A stretch of 64,000 nt of DNA from NCBI GenBank assembly GCA_033296885.1, contig MU863883.1, forward strand, positions 310,001 through 374,000. Reading direction: 5' to 3'. Under the pieces are notes generated by a model that saw only the letters and a program-made list of their open reading frames with translations, was not told where the DNA came from and made no database searches. Shown here piece by piece: positions 56,539 to 64,000 of the stretch. The stretch's first letter is position 1, and every line of letters begins with the position of its first letter. This stretch comes from Triangularia verruculosa. Taxonomy: Eukaryota > Ascomycota > Sordariomycetes > Sordariales > Podosporaceae. The position numbers were made by a program, and so were the translations under genes.

Positions 56539-57393
56539 ATGGCATCATGGTACAGCTCTCTCCTGACCAACGCGTCCACGAATATCACCAAACTGCAGCG
56601 GACCTATTTCGCGGGCGAATCTGACGGCGATACCGAAGATGATACGCATGTCTGTCGCGTCCTGAGAAATTACTATACCGAAAAAGGCTCTCCCTTTCCC
56701 GGCTGGCTGCCCCCCGACCCGAAAGCTCCTCCCCCTCAGCAACCCGTTTTGGCTCAGCAGCAGCAAGGAAGATATGGCGGCCTCAACAACCAGGCTGGAC
56801 CAGGAGGGTCACAGACGAGACTAAACAGTCTGTGGGATAACAACAAAGGTGGCCAGCAGCAAGGACAACAACAACAACAACAACAACAAGGGTCCGCGAG
56901 CAGCAGAAATCCGTTTGCTGCTGGAGGTCAAACGGGTGCGCCGATGCAGCAAGATAATAGGCCACAGGTGCAAAGTTTGAGAACTGGTGGCAGTTATCAG
57001 GGAAGCGGAAGACCAGACGGGATGTCACCTACAGGGAGCGCGGCGAGTGGGACAAGCGCGCAAGAGAAGTTGAAGCAGAGGCTTTGGGGTGGAGGAGCGA
57101 GAACTACCAGCCCAAGTGCGGGAGGGCCGTTTCAACCTCCTGCTCCTCAGCAGCAACAGGCACCGCCTCCGCAACAAGCGGCGGGCGGTAGGCGGAATTG
57201 GGGAGGGGCGGCTGCTCCGGAGGGAGGTTATTCGAGTAGGAGGGATGAAAGGCCGGTTATGAGTGCCAATGCGCCGTGGGCAGATGGAGGGTTTGAATAT
57301 CCTGCTAGCGGCAATGGCGGCGGTGGAGGGAGGAGTTACGGACTGCCGAGTGGGCCGCGTGGAGGTTTGCCCAGTGGTCCGCGACCGAGATGA
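56539..57393 (+). CDS. mso1: Mso1-like Sec1-binding protein
   Basis: A single exon encodes 284 residues from an ATG in strong context (CCACCATGG). Residues 1-60 match the Sec1-binding region of Mso1: a helix (MASWYSSLLTNASTNITKLQ), the signature SDGDTEDDTHVCRVLRNYYT and then KGSPFPGWLPPDPKAPPP. The rest is low-complexity Gln/Gly/Pro-rich, including poly-Gln from a CAA/CAG run at about 56864-56892 and a short motif AQEKLKQRLWGG near residue 175. The C-terminus is Gly/Arg-rich. In yeast Mso1 binds Sec1 and Sec4 to help SNARE assembly at secretion sites, which suits its sharing this window with sec8, although the two are not adjacent. Confidence 0.85.
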   Translation: MASWYSSLLTNASTNITKLQRTYFAGESDGDTEDDTHVCRVLRNYYTEKGSPFPGWLPPDPKAPPPQQPVLAQQQQGRYGGLNNQAGPGGSQTRLNSLWDNNKGGQQQGQQQQQQQQGSASSRNPFAAGGQTGAPMQQDNRPQVQSLRTGGSYQGSGRPDGMSPTGSAASGTSAQEKLKQRLWGGGARTTSPSAGGPFQPPAPQQQQAPPPQQAAGGRRNWGGAAAPEGGYSSRRDERPVMSANAPWADGGFEYPASGNGGGGGRSYGLPSGPRGGLPSGPRPR

Positions 57394-58336
57394 CGGGTGA
57401 CGAAAGACAAGAGCAACTCAGTAACGGTCGAATGAGTGTTGAAAGAAGGTTCAATGGTCTTCGAGGAACATCAGGGCCTTGGTGTGACAAGTCGGCAGCC
57501 GTGTGTTGCATGTTGGGTAACAAGAGGTCGACGCGCGTTATACCTCTTCTGCTTCACTACCGTTTTGCGTCTCCAACCTTCCAGAAGCAAAGGAGTCGCA
57601 TAGCGCCGATAGCTTGATGGGCAGAGCGGTTGCTGAGGACAGCCTAAGATTAGCTATACACGAGCAATCTGTAGGATCTGTAAGAATCTGCGCAGCGAGA
57701 TTTAATGGGAAGTGTTGTCAAGCAAGCGTGTTTTATGTATCAATATGTCCATAGCGAGAAACTGTGTCTTGACGGCAACAAGTCGTTCATTTAACAAGCA
57801 ATAGTACAAAGCGCCATCGCTTTGGTTATTCCTGAACCAATTGACCATCCTTGAAGAGCGGGCTTCGCAGTGATTTTCTCGGCAAATTGTCACCATGATC
57901 TGTTTGTCGGCATCAGATGACGACGACATGCCCCCCGAGTGGTACGTGTTGAAGGCGAGGGCTGATTGTGCCTCGGTGATGCTAGGTACCGGTACCTGCG
58001 ATCGGGCTCACTTAGGTAAGATACAGGGGCTTTACAAAGTACCGGTACTTATACTCACTGTGACCCCTCCAACTGCGCGGGGTTGCCCGCTCATCTGGGC
58101 GTTCCTTCAACCTTGAACAAGCCTTCGAAGCTTACTATATAACACCTCGTGGTCACAACACACTACCAACTGGTGTTCCTTCTGACCCAGGGCAAACCCT
58201 TGCTCATATGAATTTTGTTCGTTCAACAGATCCGGTGTCTGTTGCGAAACCCCCGTCTAACTAATCGACCTAGCCACAGCCGTAGCTAGCTACTAGCCAA
58301 GGGAGGGATCCAAGCTGCTGCTGCTGCTTTGCGATA
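57394..58336. other. Intergenic region upstream of gyp7, with two palindromes
   Basis: Tandem genes flank this 943-bp region, so it holds the mso1 3' untranslated region and the gyp7 promoter. Two perfect palindromes with the shared core GTACCGGTAC lie at 57985-57996 and 58037-58050. No coding exon was recognised. Confidence 0.6.
57985..58050. promoter_or_regulatory. Pair of GTACCGGTAC palindromes upstream of gyp7
   Basis: GGTACCGGTACC (57985-57996) and AAGTACCGGTACTT (58037-58050) are perfect inverted repeats 40 bp apart, about 300 bp before the gyp7 ATG. Such paired symmetric sites could bind a dimeric transcription factor; no known factor is claimed. Confidence 0.35.
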
Positions 58337-60975
58337 ATGACCAGGGTGACAAAGATGACGTCGCCGTCATCCCCAAACTCTCAGCCATCAGCAGCTTCGC
58401 AGTCCACAACCTCCATTTCCATTTCCACCTCAACCTCAAACATATCCAGATCAGAACTACCACCGCGTTCATCCTCCCCGACAGGGAGCCTCTACGCAAT
58501 GTCCGACGACGAAGAATCCGACTACAACACCATAACCCACACCGAAACCGGCCGCGGCGTGAAGCTCCTCTTCTCCAAATCCAAAGTCTACGTCCACCCT
58601 ACGCCCTCCGCAAAGGACAACATTGCGGGCTACGTTGCCCTCCTCCAGCAAAAGACCGGTTCTGTCCTTGACCGCCCAACCAGCTCCTCCTCCAAAACTT
58701 CCATCCGTTCCTCCGACTTGCTTCTAGCCTGGGTTCCCGAATCTCAACTGGGCTCGTCAGCCTCCATCTACGTGAAAGTCGACCTCTGCGATGGCGACTC
58801 TCCGCCTAAACAGTCCTACCTCGTTCCGCCCCCACCAACAGTAACTTCCCACCGCGGGTCGATAGGCAGCTATGCGTTCGCTATTCCCGTCTCCGCAGTC
58901 TACTCTCTCCTGGTCCGTCCACCGAGTTTAGGCTGGTGGTACGGGAGCGTGATTATCAACTCGAGGGCAGGGGACAGTTTCCCGGCGCTGTTTTTCCACG
59001 ATAATGAATGCCAGAGCACGCTGCTGAAACGGAAGCAGCGGGCTAGGGAGACGTTTGATCCTTTTGGCGAGGGGGGTGAGATGTTTTGGGGTGGGGATGA
59101 GGTGCTGAGATGGCTAAAGAGGTACGTCGACATTGAGAGGAGCGCGGCGGAGCCGAATGTATATTTGGTTGAGCCGAGTCAGGAGGATCTGGAGGGCTTT
59201 GGAGGCAAGGTCACTGCGGGAGAAAGGTCAGGACTCGCGGTGGGAGGCGGGGTGCCTGGACCATCAACCTCTAGGGATACACGCAAAGATGGGGGGATGG
59301 ACCCCTTTACAAAGTTCATCAAGGAGACGGGGTGGAACATCATGGAGAAGTTTAGCAAGGTGACAACATTTACGAGGCAAGCAGCGCAGGATGTGCTTGA
59401 TAACCCGGGTGTTCCGGCACAGGTGAGGAGGCTGATCAAGAACCCCGAGGTTCAGACGCTGCAGGAGGAGTTTGATAGTGCGAGGATTTACCTGGCGAGA
59501 TGGGCGATGGGGATTGCGGAGCAGAGTGAGAGGGATAGGAACCAGAGGATATGGACTGCGAGGGAGGTGATGGAGTTGGAGGACACCGACGTGGGAGAAT
59601 TTGAGTTGCTAGATAGCACGAGCAGTCTCACGTTGGAGCAGATGAGAAAGCCGGTTACACTTGGCGAGTGGAGGAAATTCTTTGATCCTCGAAGTGGGCG
59701 GCTGGCGGTGACGGTTGATGAGGTCAAGGAGCGCGTGTTCCATGGTGGGCTCGACCCTGATGATGGCGTACGCAAGGAGGCATGGTTGTTCTTGCTCGGC
59801 GTGTACGATTGGTACAGTACAGCCGACGAGCGGAAGGCCCAGGCTGCTTCGCTAAGAGATGCGTATATCAAGCTCAAGGGCAGCTGGTGGGAGCGCCAGA
59901 TCGACCACGGCGGCGAGAGCGAAGACGGAGAGTGGTGGAGGGAGCAACGGGCCAGAATAGAGAAGGACGTCCACCGTACCGACCGTAACGTCCCGATCTT
60001 CGCCGGCGAAGACATCCCTCACCCTGACCCAGAGTCTCCGTTCGCGGAAGTTGGCACCAACGTGCACATGGAGCAGCTGAAGGACATGCTCCTCACCTTC
60101 AACGAATACAACAAGGACCTCGGCTACGTGCAGGGCATGTCGGACCTTCTCGCTCCCATCTACGCCGTTCTTCAAGACGATGCGATGGCCTTTTGGGGCT
60201 TCAAGTGCTTCATGGACAGGATGGAGCGCAACTTCCTGCGTGACCAATCCGGCATGAGGGCACAGCTTCTCGCCCTTGATCACCTGGTTCAGTTCATGGA
60301 CCCGAAGCTGTATGAACACCTCCGCTCCGCCGACAGCACTAACTTTTTCTTCTTCTTCCGCATGCTACTCGTGTGGTACAAGCGCGAGTTTGACTGGCCG
60401 GATGTATTGCGCTTGTGGGAGGGTCTATGGACCGACTATCTGAGCAGCAGCTTTCATCTGTTTGTGGCGCTTGCGATTCTGGAGAAGCATAGGGATGTGA
60501 TCATGACGCATTTGAAGCATTTTGACGAGGTGTTGAAATACAGTAAGTTTCTCGCCAACCCCCTCTGATTTTCTGTGTCCGTCAAAGTCTAACGTTTTGT
60601 GTGTTAATAGTCAACGAACTTTCTGGCACAATGGACCTGGAGTCGACCCTCATCCGCGCAGAGGCCTTGTTCAAGCGGTTCCAGAGGCTGGTAGAAGCGG
60701 TTGATAGGAAGGGACACTTTCCCGTGCCGAAGCGGCTTCCTGCACAGTCGGCGGAAGAGAACGGTAGCGCATCAGGTTCTGCTACTGCCACTACGTCCAC
60801 TTCGCCACAGAGAAACACAGATACAAACGCAAATAGGCCAACCGGCAACAGTGGCAAGGGTAAGGAGCAAGCAGAGAAAGTTATCTCTCCGGAGCTGAGG
60901 AAGCTATTGAAGAGGGAGGTTGAAGTGCTGCCTAGGAGGGAGATGACTTCTACTAGTAAGAAGGGCGGGAAGTGA
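58337..60975 (+). CDS. gyp7: Rab GTPase-activating protein Gyp7 (TBC domain)
   Basis: Exons 58337-60542 and 60611-60975 (donor GTAAGT, acceptor TTAATAG) encode 856 residues. After a Ser-rich N-terminus the Gyp7-type lipid-binding region begins near residue 70 (GVKLLFSKSKVYVHPTPSAK). The TBC domain runs from about 440 to 740. It shows EWRKFFDP, VFHGGLDPDDGVRKEAWLFL, the arginine-finger region RIEKDVHRTDRN, the glutamine finger in LGYVQGMSDLLAPIYAVLQD, and KREFDWPDVLRLWEGLWTDY. In yeast Gyp7 inactivates the vacuolar Rab Ypt7. The downstream exon adds a helical tail starting INELSGTMDLESTLIRAEAL. The start is assigned to the first ATG; a later start (MSDDEESDYN, residue 55) is possible. Confidence 0.92.
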
Positions 60976-61592
60976 TGAGTTGCTTGTAAAATGTTTATGC
61001 TCTTTTGGATTGGAGTTTTGGGATCTTTTTAAGGACGCGCCTGAGCAGCAGCAGCAGGTAGGGATACCATACCGGCGTCATGGTGGGCAATAGGGGGTAA
61101 AACCGGAGGGTTGATTGGCAGGAACATACCTATGTTAGAGTTGGGGAGGGATTGATTGTATGCGTTGTTTTTCCGGTTGGTTTAGTGTTTTGTTTTTCAA
61201 TGGTATGAGTTATTACTAGGAATTACTTGAGGGAAGAAAATACTTTTGTTAAACATGTGAGAGGAGTATGACGTGATGATGCACTTGATGGTGTTGAACA
61301 TGTCAAGGAAGGAAGGGTACATCAAATCCATTTATATCGTCCACAATATACATGTTGGACGTGATCGGCTCAGCCAAACACATACGATCAAACGCTAGGT
61401 AACAAAAATAGTCAAATCGATAACCATTGTCTTCTTTGATATATACCATGTAGCAACACCATCCCTAGAATCATGACGCCTGTTTTTGCCGCAACCCCAC
61501 CCAATAAACAGAGAACAACATCATTAAATAACCCATATCCTTGTGTCCCTTATTACCTCTCTCTGATAGACCCATAATGTATACAAATACGA
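60976..61592. other. Convergent intergenic region
   Basis: These 617 bp lie between the stops of gyp7 and pol3 and are AT-rich in the right half. They are presumably 3' untranslated regions; no gene seen. Confidence 0.6.
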
Positions 61593-64000
61593 CTACCAAA
61601 TCGCCGCCTGATCAAAATCAAACCTCGCCAGCTCCCCATTCGCATCCTCCAGATCCTTCTTCGCCTTCATGCGCATATAGAAGATTGGACAGTCCTTCGA
61701 GCTGCAGATTACCTCGCAGTGCATGGACCCCTGACACCTCTGGCACTGCGTCCACAGCCTGCCGAACCTCACCTCCAGATCGCTGACCTTGTCCAGCGTC
61801 TTCTTGTATAACTCGCCCACTCTCGGCGCGTCATCTGCGCACACGGCACCTTGGCTCTCTTCTTTTCCTATGAGCGGTTTCTTGCAGCCCATGCACGTCT
61901 GCGTCTTCTTGGCAAACTTCATCAGCCCACCTACTCTGGGAGCAGCGACCGAGATGGAACGGGTGTGATCGCCCATCAGGAGAGACTTGGCTTTGGTCTC
62001 ACCGAGGATGGGCTCAAAGATACGGCCTAATGGCTTGGCGAGCTGGTTGTCGAGGTAGTATTTTGTGTCGATGGGGACATTGTGCTCGAGGACGTAAATG
62101 GGGTCTTCGGAGCGCTCAAAGTTTTTGGAACCGGTGGCGCCCTTGACCATGACGTAGGCTACACGGTCACCCAAAGCTGGGGCGGAACCGGCGTCGCGTT
62201 TCTTCATCCGGTGGGCGAGCTCGACGTGGGCCTGTTTGGCGGCATAGTCGTCCTTGGTTAGGGCCTTGGTGATGACTAGCTTGGACATGTCGACGCGGTT
62301 TTGCAGGAGGTCGGCGATGGTGTCTTTGACATATCTGGATAAGGTTAGCATTAGGAGACAAAAAGCGGGGGAAAGACAAGGCTTACTCTTGAGCTCCGGG
62401 AACGTCGCGGTCGATGAGAATCATGCGGAGGACCTTTTCAATGACGGTTTGCACCAAGAGACAGTTGTCACGACGGACAGTCTCGATACCCTTGGTGTCC
62501 ATCTTGTCGTACTTCTCTGGCTTTGTCCAGTACAGTCCGGCATAACGCTTCTTGTTGATCAAGAGGTAGGGGAAGTAGACCTTCTCGAACTCGAGCTTGA
62601 TGGGTTTGATGAACTTGCTTGACACAAAGTTCGCCGCCTCTTCACCGAGTTTCATGGCCTCGGCCAATTCTGCGGTGCCAAACTTGACCATGACGGAATC
62701 AGTATCACCGTAGATGACCTGAGCGTCATGGCTATAGCCATTCTTGATGCAATACCTCTCCTCTACCTCATGTTTCGTCCTTTCAATCATTTGACGACCG
62801 AAGGCAGTGGTACTACTAGCAATCTCCAGACAGGGGAGCTTGCCGTTAGTGGCACCAGTCAAACCATAGACGGAATTTGCACTGATCTTCAAGGCCAATT
62901 GACGACCGTTCAGCACAGCCTTTTTGAATGGGTCTGTTTCAGCCGCGAGCTCCCTCTTGGCCTGCTTTCTGGCAGTTAGCAATTCCTCAAGAATCTGAGC
63001 TAGCAGCCCCTTTCTCTTCTTAATGGTGACAAACATGTCGCCATTGGGGGTCACGATGTAGTCTTCATCCTTCACGAGACTCCACTTCTCAATATCCCTC
63101 TTCTTGATCAGAGTGGTGTAGCACAAATTGTGGGCCTGGATGATACTGGGGTACAGCGAGGCGAAATCCAGAGTTGCAATAGGCACGTCGTAGTATCCTC
63201 TCGTAGGCTCAATGACAGTGGCGCCCTCGTACTGCTCTTCTGATGACTCCGATCTCTTGTTGGGGATGACCAGCTTTTGTTCCAAGGCCTTGCGGAAGAG
63301 CTGACTCAAGAACTTGACTTGCTGACCTCTTGCGAGGAGGAAGTTGAATGGCACGCCCGTGACTCTTGCCATTTCGGTGTAGTTTTCAAGACAGGACAGC
63401 TTATCCATCAATCTTTGTGGAAGATAGGCATCCTTGAGACAGTACAGTGCCAATCTGCGTCTTGACTCGGGGGTGCCCTCAAAAAGCTCCGTAATCATTG
63501 AGTGATGGACATCTTCTTTCTGTTCACCAAGGAAATTGGCACACACGGAGTTGAGGGTATAGCTGCGGAGCTGGTAATCACGCTGAACTAGCTGTAGCAA
63601 ATCGAGCTGGAGCCGTCCGTTGGTGTTGGTGGCCTTTGTGTCGCGATTACCCATCTGCTTGCTGGAGAAGTTTGTCTCCTTCGCTACCGACCTGACGCGT
63701 GTGCGAGACCAGTACTCGAATCCTGCCACCTTCAGATGCTTGGCTCTGTCGAGAAGGTAGGGGAAATCGAAGTTGGCAATGTTGTAGCCAATGATGATAT
63801 CTGGATCAACCTTCTCCAAAAATTCTCGCCATGCAGCCAGCATTTGCCCCTCATCCTTGAACTCCAGGATCTGGGTGGCCACAATCGGACTTGTGGCGTC
63901 TAAACAGAATACGTTCCGTACAAATGGCTTCTTATCACCGTATTTGGTGACAATGTTGGCAATTTGAATGACAGAATCGTGTTGGGCTTCGGGGAAGATA
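61593..64000 (-). CDS. pol3: DNA polymerase delta catalytic subunit (partial, N-terminus beyond window)
   Basis: Exons 64000-62387 (open to the window edge) and 62334-61593 cover about 785 C-terminal residues. The join [16 protein letters not shown] is in frame with a GTAAGC donor and a CTAAC branch. Visible features are exonuclease motif II ([18 protein letters not shown]), exonuclease motif III ([13 protein letters not shown]), polymerase motif A ([14 protein letters not shown]), motif B ([20 protein letters not shown]) and motif C (YGDTDSVMV). The C-terminal CysB module, which carries a 4Fe-4S cluster in this family, has all four cysteines (CQRC, then C and C in EVICSSKDC). The CysA zinc module reads CMGC with 15 residues to AVCADDAP, so its usual fourth cysteine is aspartate. 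Pol3 replicates the lagging strand. The protein ends [11 protein letters not shown]. Confidence 0.95.

Overview
The window is nuclear DNA of a filamentous ascomycete, most likely Sordariomycetes/Sordariales. Genes are compact, with short (about 50-100 nt) GT..AG introns that often carry CTAAC-like branch sites. The gene complement is euascomycete: GS-1/Knr4, Cyk3, Mso1, Gyp7, Mkt1 and a MST3-type GCK-III kinase. There is no operon structure, and I recognise no transposon, rRNA, intact tRNA or CRISPR. Exon joins below were deduced by eye from frame, splice signals and recalled protein families; no search was run.

Layout. 1-2.6 kb: two divergent putative metalloprotease-like genes, one truncated by the window edge. 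3.6-11.8 kb: Cyk3 (cytokinesis) head-to-head with a GCK-III kinase. 12.5-16.2 kb: mitochondrial carrier FLX1, a hidden 53-residue TOM7 gene in five exons, and splicing factor SAP49/SF3B4. 16.6-22.5 kb: nuclear cap-binding protein CBC1 and GSK-3. 22.5-30.5 kb: eight kilobases with no gene I can defend. 30.5-42.2 kb: VPS68-like, GS-1/KNR4, exocyst SEC8 and decapping nuclease RAI1. 42.8-45.3 kb: MKT1. 45.3-51.4 kb: a second gene-poor stretch with coding-like but broken segments. 51.7-52.0 kb: a small spliced gene for a 72-residue repeat protein I do not recognise. 52.4-64 kb: mitochondrial tRNA-modification GTPase MSS1, MAK16, MSO1, GYP7 and the C-terminal two thirds of DNA polymerase delta (POL3), cut by the window edge.

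Themes. Several genes serve polarised growth, septation and secretion (Cyk3, GCK-III kinase, GS-1, Sec8, Mso1, Gyp7, Vps68). Others serve RNA metabolism (SAP49, CBC1, Rai1, Mkt1, Mak16) or mitochondria (Flx1, Tom7, Mss1). This is ordinary housekeeping content with no sign of a functional cluster.

The points most worth a second look are the 72-residue repeat protein, whose repeat carries its own splice donor; the hidden TOM7; a missing fourth zinc-ribbon cysteine in Pol delta; a divergent metalloprotease-like pair with one broken HExxH; and coding-like segments interrupted by stops near 42.6 and 48 kb.
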